A stretch of DNA of 64,000 nucleotides from positions 62,001 through 126,000 of the forward strand of contig NZ_CAIJDP010000069.1 in assembly GCF_903819435.1 (NCBI RefSeq). Reading direction: 5' to 3'. The first letter of the stretch is position 1, and each line of letters opens with the position of its first letter. A program made the position numbers and the translations under genes. The stretch comes from Flavobacterium salmonis (GTDB lineage: Bacteria > Bacteroidota > Bacteroidia > Flavobacteriales > Flavobacteriaceae). The notes beneath the pieces were generated by a model that had not been told where the DNA came from, did not search any database, and saw only the letters and a program-made list of their open reading frames with translations. Positions 18,141-26,678 of the stretch are shown here, one piece after another.

Positions 18141-18185
18141 ACTGGCACTACAGATAAACGTAAACTTCTTATGAAAATGATTGCC

Positions 18186-18261
18186 TAGCCCTGATGGGAG
18201 GGAAAATCCTTTTGTGCCGGGGTTCGGCACAAAAGATTGGAAGGACAGCAGGAAATAGCTT
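18186..18261 (+). ncRNA. Structured hairpin element, copy B (possible flavo-1-like RNA)
   Basis: TAGCCCTGATGGGA, then a perfect 11-bp hairpin CTTTTGTGCCG - GGGTT - CGGCACAAAAG (18209-18235), then CAGCAGGAAATAGCT. Flanks match copy A at 9788-9872 (on the other strand) while the stem interior differs but stays paired. End segments AGC/GCT and CCTG/CAGG can close an outer stem. No open frame runs through it. It follows the inverted repeat at 18089-18140. Confidence 0.6.
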
Positions 18262-18299
18262 CAAATTAAATTCCTGACTGAAATTCTAAAACAAAAAAA

Positions 18300-18330
18300 A
18301 ATCCCAAATACCTGAATTGAATTTGGGATT
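18300..18330 (-). terminator. Terminator of the TPR protein gene
   Basis: AATCCCAAAT and ATTTGGGATT pair perfectly; on the minus strand the stem is followed by a long T run. It lies 25 nt past the stop of the TPR gene. Confidence 0.8.
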
Positions 18331-18354
18331 TTAAATATTGTGATTTTAAAGAAT

Positions 18355-18870
18355 CTAAATTTTCTTCATTTGCTCTTTCATCATTGTGATTTGCTCTTTT
18401 AGCATTCCCTGTTTGTCTAGTTTCTTAGCTTCATTTAATAAATTGGTAGCTTCAAGTTTTCTACGGCGTGACATGGCAACTCCGGCTAGGTTTAATTTTG
18501 CTACGGCTAAATCCATATCCATAGACAAGCCTAATTCGATTGCTTTTTTAAAGTGTTTCTCAGCCTGATTAATATTTGTCTGCGACAACATGATTCCGTG
18601 AAGATAATTAAAGTATCCCTGCTGCTTTCTTACTAAAGCCGTTTCAGGATTTTTAATGTATGCTAACCATTTTTTAGCGCCCTCGAAGTCTTGTTTTCTC
18701 AATTTAAGGAAAGCTAATAGGATAAATTCGTTTTTGAAGTAAAGGAAAACAGGAATTGCAGTCAGTAAAATAAGGAAGATTCCATTTCCGATATTACTTT
18801 CTGTAAATTGCCAAACGCCAGCGACTACAAGAAGTCCGGCTAAAATAAGTTTAATATTTTTATGAAACAT
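18355..18870 (-). CDS. Membrane protein with tetratricopeptide-like repeats
   Basis: A 171-residue protein. Two hydrophobic helices (about residues 7-23 and 28-46) are followed by a helical C-terminal part with TPR-like pairs (GYFNYLHGIMLSQTNINQAE, then FKKAIELGL and AKLNLAGVAMSRRRKLEAT). The basic KNEF between the helices and the soluble part suggests that the TPR faces the cytoplasm. The role is unknown, probably protein-protein scaffolding. On the minus strand TATATTTG (18893-18900) lies just upstream, divergent from the rpmH promoter. Confidence 0.65.
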   Translation of the reverse strand: MFHKNIKLILAGLLVVAGVWQFTESNIGNGIFLILLTAIPVFLYFKNEFILLAFLKLRKQDFEGAKKWLAYIKNPETALVRKQQGYFNYLHGIMLSQTNINQAEKHFKKAIELGLSMDMDLAVAKLNLAGVAMSRRRKLEATNLLNEAKKLDKQGMLKEQITMMKEQMKKI

Positions 18871-18934
18871 AATAGGTGTATATTTGTGATTGCAAATATA
18901 GTAAAATGAATTAAAAATATTTTTATTAAAGTAC

Positions 18935-18964
18935 TTGCCAGAAAAAAAAGTCTTTGTATATTTG
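18935..18964 (+). promoter_or_regulatory. Promoter of rpmH
   Basis: TTG at 18935-18937, a 19-nt spacer and TATATTTG at 18957-18964, followed by a leader of about 65 nt. This fits the flavobacterial -33/-7 pattern. Confidence 0.65.
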
Positions 18965-19036
18965 CACTCGGTTTTGGAATAAGGATATTCAAAAACAAAA
19001 AAGAGATATTAGATACTATTTTAAAGATACAAAGCA

Positions 19037-19198
19037 ATGAGCAAAAGAACGTTTCAACCATCGAAAAGAAAAAGAAGAAATAAGCACGGATTTATGGACA
19101 GAATGGCTTCTGCGAATGGAAGAAAAGTTCTAGCGCGCAGAAGAGCTAAAGGAAGACATAAATTAACTGTTTCTAGCGAGCCTAGACACAAAAAATAA
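19037..19198 (+). CDS. rpmH: 50S ribosomal protein L34
   Basis: A 53-codon gene: [19 protein letters not shown], then [20 protein letters not shown] and a basic end with [14 protein letters not shown]. This is the full L34 pattern with the Bacteroidota-type C-terminal extension. It has its own promoter and terminator. No dnaA or rnpA adjoins, unlike the classical rpmH locus, which is common in this phylum. Confidence 0.97.
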
Positions 19199-19217
19199 TG
19201 TTTCTGTAAACATAAAT

Positions 19218-19251
19218 AAGGCGTTACTTTTTTTAGTACCGCCTTTTTTTA
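19218..19251 (+). terminator. Terminator of rpmH
   Basis: AAGGCGtTAC - TTTTTTTA - GTAcCGCCTTTTTTT, a stem with a T7 tail 20 nt after the stop. Confidence 0.8.
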
Positions 19252-19341
19252 TACCTTGTCAGTAAATAAAGAGGTTAAAATTCTGGTTTTTAACAAACTA
19301 CTGCAGATTTAAATAAAATATAACTACACAATACAAATAAA

Positions 19342-22197
19342 ATGCCTAAAGACACATCAATAAAATCAGTTTTAATAATAGGTTCAGGACCTATTGTTAT
19401 TGGTCAAGCTTGCGAATTCGATTATGCAGGATCTCAATCTGCACGTTCTATTCGTGAAGAAGGAATTGAAGTTATCTTGATAAACTCAAATCCAGCGACT
19501 ATTATGACCGACCCATCTATGGCCGATCATATTTATTTGAAACCATTAACTACAAAATCGATTATTGAAATTCTGAAGGAACATCCACAAATTGATGCTG
19601 TTTTACCTACAATGGGTGGACAAACGGCTCTAAACTTGTGTCTTGAAGCTGACGAAAAAGGAATCTGGCAGGATTTTGGAGTAAAATTAATTGGTGTTGA
19701 CGTAAACGCCATCAATATTACCGAAGACAGAGAGCAATTCAAGCAACTGCTTCAAAAAATAAATGTACCTACTGCGCCTGCTAAAACCGCTACTTCTTTC
19801 CTTGAAGGAAAAGAAATTGCTCAGGAGTTTGGGTTTCCATTAGTAATTCGTCCTTCGTTTACATTGGGTGGAACAGGAGCAGCTTTTGTACACAGCAAAG
19901 AAGAGTTTGACGAAAAACTAACCTACGGATTAGAAATGTCACCAATTCATGAAGTGTTAATTGACAAAGCTTTATTAGGATGGAAAGAGTATGAGTTAGA
20001 ACTATTGAGAGATAAAAATGACAACGTTGTAATTATTTGTTCGATTGAAAATATGGATCCAATGGGAATCCATACCGGAGATTCGATTACCGTTGCTCCT
20101 GCAATGACTTTATCTGATACCACTTTCCAAAAATTACGTGATTACGCTATCTTAATGATGCGTAGTATCGGAAATTTTGCCGGAGGATGTAATGTGCAAT
20201 TTGCAGTTTCTCCTGATGATAAAGAAGATATTGTAGCGATTGAGATTAATCCTCGTGTTTCTCGTTCTTCTGCTTTAGCATCAAAAGCAACCGGATATCC
20301 GATTGCTAAAATTGCTTCTAAACTGGCCTTAGGTTACAATTTAGATGAACTACAAAATCAAATTACAAAATCAACTTCAGCTTTATTCGAGCCGACTTTA
20401 GATTATGTAATTGTAAAAATACCTCGTTGGAACTTCGATAAATTTGAAGGCGCAGACAGAACTCTGGGACTTCAAATGAAATCCGTTGGGGAAGTAATGG
20501 GAATTGGGCGTTCATTTCAGGAAGCATTACACAAAGCTACTCAATCATTAGAAATCAAAAGAAATGGGTTAGGAGCTGACGGAAAAGGCTACACCAATTA
20601 CGAACAAATTATCGAGAAACTGACTTTTGCAAGCTGGGATCGTGTTTTTGTAATTTATGATGCGATTGCAATGGGAATTCCGTTGAGCCGTATTCATGAA
20701 ATCACAAAAATTGATATGTGGTTCTTAAAACAATATGAAGAGCTTTATACTTTAGAGAAAGAAATTTCAAACTATAAAGTTTCAAATCTTCCAAAAGAAC
20801 TGTTGCTTGAAGCGAAACAAAAAGGTTTTGCCGACAGACAAATTGCTCACATGGTAAATTGCTTAGAAAGTGAAGTACATACTTTGCGTATGGATCAGAA
20901 TATCAACCGTGTGTTTAAACTGGTTGATACTTGTGCGGCTGAGTTTAAAGCACAAACACCTTACTACTACTCGACTTTTGAGGCTGAGATCGAAAAAGCA
21001 AACGGGGAGCGTTATGTAGATAACGAAAGTATTGTTACCGATAAAAAGAAAATCATCGTTCTTGGTTCAGGACCAAACAGAATTGGACAAGGAATTGAGT
21101 TTGATTATTCTTGTGTACACGGCGTTTTAGCAGCAAAAGAATGTGGATACGAAACCATTATGATTAACTGTAATCCGGAAACAGTTTCGACTGATTTTGA
21201 TACAGCGGATAAATTATACTTTGAACCTGTTTTCTGGGAACATATTTACGACATCATTCAGCATGAAAAACCGGAAGGTGTTATTGTTCAGTTAGGCGGA
21301 CAAACAGCTTTAAAATTAGCTGAAAAATTATCTAAATACGGAGTGAAAATCATCGGAACCAGTTTTGATGCACTTGATTTAGCTGAAGATAGGGGGCGTT
21401 TCTCAGACTTATTGAGGGAATTACATATTCCTTTCCCACAATTCGGAATTGCTGAAACGGCTGATGAAGCTTCTGCTCTTGCAGATACTCTTGATTTTCC
21501 ATTATTGATTCGTCCTTCTTATGTATTAGGAGGTCAGGGAATGAAAATCGTTATCAATAAAAAAGAACTCGAAGAGCACGTTATCAACTTATTGAAAACA
21601 ATTCCAGGAAATAAATTGCTTTTAGATCATTATTTAGCCGGAGCAATTGAAGCAGAAGCTGATGCAATTTGTGATGCTGATGGTAATGTGTATATCATCG
21701 GAATTATGGAGCATATTGAACCTTGCGGAGTTCACTCTGGAGATAGTAACGCTACATTACCTCCTTTCAACTTAGGAGAGTTCGTGATGCAGCAGATAAA
21801 AGATCATACTTATAAAATTGCGAGAGCTTTAAAAACAGTTGGTTTGATCAATATTCAGTTTGCAATAAAAGACGATACAGTTTATATTATTGAAGCAAAT
21901 CCGAGAGCATCCAGAACAGTACCGTTTATTGCAAAAGCCTACGGAGAGCCTTATGTAAACTACGCAACAAAAGTAATGTTAGGTCACAATAAAGTAACTG
22001 ATTTTGATTTTAATCCACAATTAAAAGGATATGCTATCAAACAGCCGGTATTCTCTTTCAGTAAATTCCAAAATGTAAATAAAGCATTAGGGCCTGAGAT
22101 GAAATCAACAGGAGAGAGCATCTTGTTTATTGATGATTTAAAAGATGACCAATTCTATGAATTGTATTCAAGAAGAAAAATGTATTTGAGTAAATAA
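19342..22197 (+). CDS. carB: Carbamoyl-phosphate synthase large subunit, without MGS domain
   Basis: A 951-residue enzyme that makes carbamoyl phosphate from bicarbonate, ammonia (from CarA) and two ATP for pyrimidine and arginine synthesis. Two homologous ATP-grasp halves are visible: the first opens GSGPIVIGQACEFDYAGSQ, the second (about residue 576) GSGPNRIGQGIEFDYSC, with the expected VLPTMGGQTALN and VQLGGQTALKLA. It ends at RRKMYLSK, soon after the second ATP-grasp half, so the roughly 120-residue C-terminal MGS-like domain that binds UMP/ornithine in the 1070-residue enterobacterial form is absent. Short CarB forms occur in Flavobacteriia. carA is not in the window. Confidence 0.95.
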   Translation: MPKDTSIKSVLIIGSGPIVIGQACEFDYAGSQSARSIREEGIEVILINSNPATIMTDPSMADHIYLKPLTTKSIIEILKEHPQIDAVLPTMGGQTALNLCLEADEKGIWQDFGVKLIGVDVNAINITEDREQFKQLLQKINVPTAPAKTATSFLEGKEIAQEFGFPLVIRPSFTLGGTGAAFVHSKEEFDEKLTYGLEMSPIHEVLIDKALLGWKEYELELLRDKNDNVVIICSIENMDPMGIHTGDSITVAPAMTLSDTTFQKLRDYAILMMRSIGNFAGGCNVQFAVSPDDKEDIVAIEINPRVSRSSALASKATGYPIAKIASKLALGYNLDELQNQITKSTSALFEPTLDYVIVKIPRWNFDKFEGADRTLGLQMKSVGEVMGIGRSFQEALHKATQSLEIKRNGLGADGKGYTNYEQIIEKLTFASWDRVFVIYDAIAMGIPLSRIHEITKIDMWFLKQYEELYTLEKEISNYKVSNLPKELLLEAKQKGFADRQIAHMVNCLESEVHTLRMDQNINRVFKLVDTCAAEFKAQTPYYYSTFEAEIEKANGERYVDNESIVTDKKKIIVLGSGPNRIGQGIEFDYSCVHGVLAAKECGYETIMINCNPETVSTDFDTADKLYFEPVFWEHIYDIIQHEKPEGVIVQLGGQTALKLAEKLSKYGVKIIGTSFDALDLAEDRGRFSDLLRELHIPFPQFGIAETADEASALADTLDFPLLIRPSYVLGGQGMKIVINKKELEEHVINLLKTIPGNKLLLDHYLAGAIEAEADAICDADGNVYIIGIMEHIEPCGVHSGDSNATLPPFNLGEFVMQQIKDHTYKIARALKTVGLINIQFAIKDDTVYIIEANPRASRTVPFIAKAYGEPYVNYATKVMLGHNKVTDFDFNPQLKGYAIKQPVFSFSKFQNVNKALGPEMKSTGESILFIDDLKDDQFYELYSRRKMYLSK

Positions 22198-22207
22198 TAG
22201 ATTCAAT

Positions 22208-22246
22208 AAAAAAAGCCTCAAAATCTAAAATTTTGAGGCTTTTTTG
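22208..22246. terminator. Terminator after carB
   Basis: AAAAAGCCTCAAAAT - CTAAA - ATTTTGAGGCTTTTTT, a long stem with a T tail in the carB direction; it also serves the converging YiaA-type gene. Confidence 0.88.
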
Positions 22247-22269
22247 CATTTAATAAAAATATTAATTTT

Positions 22270-22668
22270 TTATTCGTTTTGGCTAAATGACATATTATCT
22301 CTTGTGTTTTTTTGAACAGAAATAGCGCCAAACAACGCTAGTAAAAAAGCAAAAGCATAAAATCCTTTTTCACTTGGTAAAATAGTTGCATTCCAAAGTC
22401 CAACAACTAAAAGTACAATTGATAAAAGTGTTCCAAACCAGCAAATCCCATAATAAATATCAGTTACAGGAAGATTTTCAAGTCGGTCCCTAACACTTTT
22501 CTGCAATGAAACTACTGCAAATAATCCGAACATTAGAACGGTGAAATAATATCCTTTTTCATTTAACAGCATTTCGGCTCTTGCTAATCCAACTATAAAT
22601 CCAATTGTTCCAGCCCCAAGAGCTACCCAAGATGCCGCTATAAAGGCATTTGATGTTTTTTGTACCAT
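22270..22668 (-). CDS. YiaA/YiaB family inner-membrane protein
   Basis: The likely start is ATG 22668 (MVQKTSNAFIAASWVALG), giving 132 residues; an ATG 30 nt upstream is in frame but less family-like. Two repeated units are visible, each a helix pair with the motif EKGYYF/EKGFYA followed by a helix and Q-K-S/N-T-R-D, as in the duplicated YiaA domain. Four membrane helices are expected. Function is unknown. TATATTTG on the minus strand (22696-22703) could be its -7 element. Confidence 0.75.
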   Translation of the reverse strand: MVQKTSNAFIAASWVALGAGTIGFIVGLARAEMLLNEKGYYFTVLMFGLFAVVSLQKSVRDRLENLPVTDIYYGICWFGTLLSIVLLVVGLWNATILPSEKGFYAFAFLLALFGAISVQKNTRDNMSFSQNE

Positions 22669-22771
22669 GTTTAATAATCTAGTTTTGGTTATTAACAAAT
22701 ATAATTAAATTCAGCACACATTAAAATAAAAACCGAACTAAATTACAACGTATAATCTTTCAAATATATGT

Positions 22772-22805
22772 AACAAAAAAAGCTCCAATTCTGGAGCTTT
22801 TTGTT
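22772..22805. terminator. Terminator of the DUF4252 cassette
   Basis: AACAAAAAAAGCTCCA - ATTC - TGGAGCTTTTTGTT, a strong stem about 15 nt past the last DUF4252 gene (minus strand). Confidence 0.85.
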
Positions 22806-22820
22806 GAAACCTAAGGTGGA

Positions 22821-23357
22821 TTATTTAACCAATTCCTGTAATGGTTTTAATTGTTCCATATCAATTTTTGATTCTTTCAAAACCGATATTAAAGTTATAA
22901 TGTTATTTGGATTCATATTCTTTCCTAAAACACGAACAACAGCAAAACCATTTTCTTTTCTGTTGGCAAAAATTATAAATTCTTCGATGTTTTCATCAGT
23001 GCCAACATAGCTTATTGAGGCGCCATCTTTACCGGAACCAACTTTCATTAACTCCTGATATTTGGTATTTTTTAAAATCGCTTTGACTTTTGCCCGCTCT
23101 GTTTCAAATTGTGCCTGATTTTTATCATTGGCTTTGAAAGCGAGAATATTCATCTTGTCGAAGGACTTTAAGGCTTCGTTTTGCTCTGGTGATAATTTAG
23201 TTTTTTCTAGGTTTAGAATGCTTGGAGAAACATCCAATGCAATAAAATCCTTATTCTCTGTATTTTCTACAAAGTATTTTTGTAATGAAGGTTCAGAATT
23301 ACAACTTATTAAAGTTAGCAATGCTAAAAGTGCCGGGATAAAAATACCAACTTTCAT
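22821..23357 (-). CDS. DUF4252 lipoprotein
   Basis: A 178-residue protein with a lipoprotein signal (LLALLTLISC, then NSEPSLQKYF). The body has alternating strands and helices with EEFIIFANRKENGFAVVRVL, the central DUF4252 pattern. The function of the family is not known. It is the second of two adjacent DUF4252 genes, 1 nt after the first, in an operon led by an ECF sigma factor; these genes form a recurring cassette in Flavobacteriia. Confidence 0.75.
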   Translation of the reverse strand: MKVGIFIPALLALLTLISCNSEPSLQKYFVENTENKDFIALDVSPSILNLEKTKLSPEQNEALKSFDKMNILAFKANDKNQAQFETERAKVKAILKNTKYQELMKVGSGKDGASISYVGTDENIEEFIIFANRKENGFAVVRVLGKNMNPNNIITLISVLKESKIDMEQLKPLQELVK

Positions 23358-23358
23358 C

Positions 23359-23886
23359 TTATTTTTTGCCTTTAGAGGCTTTTTTTAAGTCTGTACCGCC
23401 CGGTAATTTCATTTTGTCTGTCAGGACAGCAATTTCATTTAAATCAAAGTTTCCTGTCAAGGATAATAAAACGGTGTCTTCATTTTTTGCACCATCGATA
23501 AACATGAATAATTCTTTGATTTTAGTATCAGTAGCGCCTGATTTAACATATATTTTCACGTTTTTCCCGTTATCATTTATGCGCATCAATTCTTCTAAAT
23601 TTGCTGTTTTGATATATTTATCAGCAGAAAGCTTCATATCGGCTTCAATTTTTGAGTTTTTTGTAGTAAACACTTTTAAATTGTCAAGCTTTTTAATAAG
23701 ATTCATGTATTGTTGAGTTTCTTTATCAGATGGATCTACTTTTACCTTACTCATTATGTCAAACATTTTTTTATTGACAATTACTGATGTTACGTCGTCC
23801 TGCCCGTCAAATTTATCAAATGCATTTTGTGCATAAAAAGCATGTGTAAAAAAGGCCAAAATTACTGTTATGATGAAATTTTTCAT
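23359..23886 (-). CDS. DUF4252 exported protein
   Basis: A 175-residue protein with a Sec signal peptide (MKNFIITVILAFFTHAFYA then QNAFDKFDG) and no lipobox cysteine. KELFMFIDGAKNEDTVLLSL matches the DUF4252 core of its lipoprotein paralogue directly downstream. Residues 30-60 (DDVTSVIVNKKMFDIMSKV) are also family-like. It is encoded between the anti-sigma-like gene and its paralogue, all on one apparent transcript. Confidence 0.75.
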   Translation of the reverse strand: MKNFIITVILAFFTHAFYAQNAFDKFDGQDDVTSVIVNKKMFDIMSKVKVDPSDKETQQYMNLIKKLDNLKVFTTKNSKIEADMKLSADKYIKTANLEELMRINDNGKNVKIYVKSGATDTKIKELFMFIDGAKNEDTVLLSLTGNFDLNEIAVLTDKMKLPGGTDLKKASKGKK

Positions 23887-23900
23887 ATCTGTTTAATTAA

Positions 23901-24389
23901 TTATTGTTTAAAAATTTTATTTTTTGATTGTTCGTATTCTTTAATGTATTGTACACTTTCAATACCTACATTAACATTATTTGACAATAGAGCCAAAGCT
24001 TTTTGTGTTTCGGCAAAGGCTTTTTCAGGATTGTCATAGGTTCCTAATTCTGATTGCGCAACAACCGGAGTTGTGGTTTTTTCGCTTGTATAAAAATAGG
24101 TTCCAATTCCTAGTAAAACAATAACAGAAGCTGCAATTGATAACCACCCCACATTTTGTTTTTTAGTTTGTAGCGGAATTGCTTTGTCTGTTTGATCGAG
24201 GTTCTCGAGTTCATGCGTCGATTTTTGTTGTTTTACCTGGGAGAAATAACTGAAAATTGGTTGGTATTGCTCCAAATGCTGCGCAACATTTGATGAGGAA
24301 AAATAGTCTCGTAATTCATTTTCTTCAGCAATACTTGTTTCTCCCTGAAAGTATTTTTCTAATATATTTTCTATTTTATTTAATTCCAT
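23901..24389 (-). CDS. Anti-sigma-factor-like membrane protein
   Basis: A 162-residue protein. The N-terminal 85 residues are acidic and helical (LEKYFQGETSIAEENELRDY, a short-zinc-finger-free anti-sigma style), a single membrane helix lies near 84-101 (WLSIAASVIVLLGIGTYFY), and the C-terminal 60 residues face the periplasm. The start overlaps the end of the ECF sigma gene by 14 nt, so the two are coupled. Role inferred: it holds the sigma factor at the membrane until an envelope signal arrives. Confidence 0.65.
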   Translation of the reverse strand: MELNKIENILEKYFQGETSIAEENELRDYFSSSNVAQHLEQYQPIFSYFSQVKQQKSTHELENLDQTDKAIPLQTKKQNVGWLSIAASVIVLLGIGTYFYTSEKTTTPVVAQSELGTYDNPEKAFAETQKALALLSNNVNVGIESVQYIKEYEQSKNKIFKQ

Positions 24390-24885
24390 AACGGTGTGTG
24401 TTAATCATTGATTCTCTTATTTTTTTTCTCGCTCTTGAAAGTGCTACTCTTATAGCTGTTTCATTCATGTTAACAATTTTTGCGATTTCATCGAATTCAT
24501 ATTGTTCAACATCGCGGAGCTGAATTAGTATTTGAAGCTGTTCAGGCAACTGGCTTATTATTTTTTCTACCCATTCTAAACTATCCGAGTCTTCTAATTT
24601 TTTGTCTAATTGAGGTTCGCGATCCGTAAAATTATTATGTACAATTTTAAGATTATCTGCTCTTTTAGATTTTAATTGATCCAGACAATAATTTTTAGTC
24701 ATTGTCATCGCTACAGCCTCGACATTATTGTACGCGTTTAAATTGTCTTTTTTGTTCCATAATTTTACCATAACTTCCTGAGTTGCATCTTCAGCCTCTT
24801 CAGTGCTTGTCAATAATCTTTTTGCCAGACGAAAAACTTTGTCTTTAAAAGGATTTATTAATTCTATAAATACAACTTGGTTCAT
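24376..24885 (-). CDS. ECF-type RNA polymerase sigma factor
   Basis: Start taken at MNQVVFIELINPFKDKV (24885), giving 169 residues; the upstream ATG at 24936 adds 17 atypical residues. Region 2 has the FRLAKRLLTSTEEAEDATQE motif of sigma70-like proteins (DAxQEV...KLW), and region 4 has LRDVEQYEFDEIAKIV with a helix-turn-helix ending ALSRARKKIRE. It leads the cassette of anti-sigma-like protein and two DUF4252 proteins, which are its likely targets. The 194 bp upstream to the S41 gene hold only weak promoter-like AT-rich sequence. Confidence 0.85.
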   Translation of the reverse strand: MNQVVFIELINPFKDKVFRLAKRLLTSTEEAEDATQEVMVKLWNKKDNLNAYNNVEAVAMTMTKNYCLDQLKSKRADNLKIVHNNFTDREPQLDKKLEDSDSLEWVEKIISQLPEQLQILIQLRDVEQYEFDEIAKIVNMNETAIRVALSRARKKIRESMINTHRYGIK

Positions 24886-25130
24886 TTGTGGTTTTTTATT
24901 GATTTTTGGCCGGTAATATAGATTAACATATTTCAATTTGTCTTTGATCTGTTTATGATCATATTCATTTCATAAATCAAAGATTTGGTTAGCTTATATA
25001 TTCAAGACGAGACAGTATTATTTTTGTTACAAGACAAGTTAAAAAAATGTTGTAAAAAAACCTGTACATTTATATAGTTAAAACTAAAGGTACTATTTTT
25101 ACGTTTATACTATATTGAAACCCCTATTTT

Positions 25131-26606
25131 ATGAAAAAAACATTAAGAAGTCTCGTTTACTTTCTTTTGATTGCATTTAGCCTTCAATCTTGTGACGATA
25201 AAGATGATGTTGCTACTCCAAAAGATCTGCAAATAAATAATTTTATATGGAGAGGATTGAATAAAGTTTATTTATGGCAAGCCGATGTTCCTAATTTGGC
25301 CGACAATCGTTTTACGGGTCAGGAGGATTTAAATTCGTTTTTGGAAGGCTATTCAACGCCAGAAGACTTATTTCAAGATTTGCTAAATAAACCTAAAAGC
25401 AAGTACCCTAATGGAGGTGCTATCGATCGTTTTAGCTGGATTGTAGATGACTATACCGTTTTAGAACAAGAATTAAATGGTATTACAAAAAATAGTGGTA
25501 TTGATTTTGGATTAGGAAGGCAAGCAGAAGGATCAAATGATTTAGTAGGCTATATACGTTATATTATTCCTAACTCTGATGCTTCAAAGAAAGATATTAA
25601 ACGAGGTGATTTATTTACCAGTGTGAATGGAATACCACTTACAGAATCAAATTATAGATCATTACTTTTAAATTCTGAGTCTGATAGTTATACCTTAAAT
25701 TTAGCCAATTATAATGGTAGTACTTTTGAGTTAAACGGTAAATCTGTAGTGTTAACAAAAACGGTTTTAGAAGAAAATCCAATTTTAATCAATAAAATAA
25801 TAACTTCGGGAAGCCATAAAATAGGATATTTAATGTATAATGGTTTTTATGCTGAATATGATAATGAACTAAATCAGGCTTTTGGCAAACTGAAAACTGA
25901 AGGAGTTACTGATTTAGTTCTGGATTTAAGATATAACCCAGGAGGTTCAGTTCGTTCTTCGATTAGATTAGCAAGTATGATTACAGGACAATTCCCAGAT
26001 GATATTTTTGCAAAAACACAATATAATGCCAAACAGATGAATGGTTTAAGCAGTTCACAATTAGAGTCATTAAATAACAGATTTGTATCATCGTTTGACG
26101 GAAAGGCAATAAATAGTTTAAAATTAAACACAGTGTATGTTATAACAACAGGAAGTACAGCTTCTGCAAGTGAGTTAGTTATTAATGGTTTAAAACCATA
26201 TATCAATGTAATTCAGGTTGGAGAAACAACTATAGGTAAAAATGTTGGATCTTATACAGTTTATGATTCCAAAACTTTATCTAAAACAAGAGTAAATCCG
26301 ATACACAAATATGCGATGCAGCCTTTGGTTTTTAAAATTTCGAATTCTGCTAACTTTGGTGATTATACAGGAGGATTACCGCCCACTTTTGCACAAGATG
26401 AACGTGTGAGCAGTTACGGGGTTTTAGGTGACGCGTCTGAACCTTTATTGAATCTTGCCATTTCTAAAATCACAGGTTCAACGTCAAAAAGAATTCAAAC
26501 TGATAAAGGCCTTGTTCTTCCTTATTTTACAGATTCAAAATCAATGCGTCGTTTTGGAAAAGAAATGTATTTTGAAAGTATTCCAAAAGAGTTTCTAAAA
26601 TTGTAA
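25131..26606 (+). CDS. S41-family peptidase lipoprotein
   Basis: A 491-residue lipoprotein (signal to SLQSC, then DDKDD, an acidic stretch typical of surface-exposed flavobacterial lipoproteins). A helical N-terminal part is followed by a PDZ-like domain (about residues 130-220, DIKRGDLFTSVNGIPLTESN) and a tail-specific protease domain: substrate-groove DLVLDLRYNPGGS, nucleophile in TTGSTASASELV and the catalytic lysine in TIGKNVGS. All catalytic elements are present. It probably cleaves C-terminal ends of envelope or surface proteins. A hairpin terminator follows. Confidence 0.88.
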   Translation: MKKTLRSLVYFLLIAFSLQSCDDKDDVATPKDLQINNFIWRGLNKVYLWQADVPNLADNRFTGQEDLNSFLEGYSTPEDLFQDLLNKPKSKYPNGGAIDRFSWIVDDYTVLEQELNGITKNSGIDFGLGRQAEGSNDLVGYIRYIIPNSDASKKDIKRGDLFTSVNGIPLTESNYRSLLLNSESDSYTLNLANYNGSTFELNGKSVVLTKTVLEENPILINKIITSGSHKIGYLMYNGFYAEYDNELNQAFGKLKTEGVTDLVLDLRYNPGGSVRSSIRLASMITGQFPDDIFAKTQYNAKQMNGLSSSQLESLNNRFVSSFDGKAINSLKLNTVYVITTGSTASASELVINGLKPYINVIQVGETTIGKNVGSYTVYDSKTLSKTRVNPIHKYAMQPLVFKISNSANFGDYTGGLPPTFAQDERVSSYGVLGDASEPLLNLAISKITGSTSKRIQTDKGLVLPYFTDSKSMRRFGKEMYFESIPKEFLKL

Positions 26607-26612
26607 AAATAT

Positions 26613-26646
26613 AAAAAAGGCTTTCATTTCTGAAAGCCTTTTTTTT
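26613..26646. terminator. Bidirectional terminator between S41 gene and B12 surface-protein gene
   Basis: AAAAAAGGCTTTCA - TTTC - TGAAAGCCTTTTTTTT between converging genes; both strands have T tails. Confidence 0.88.
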
Positions 26647-26678
26647 CCAAAACAATTTTAAAAAAAAAACAAAATTAA

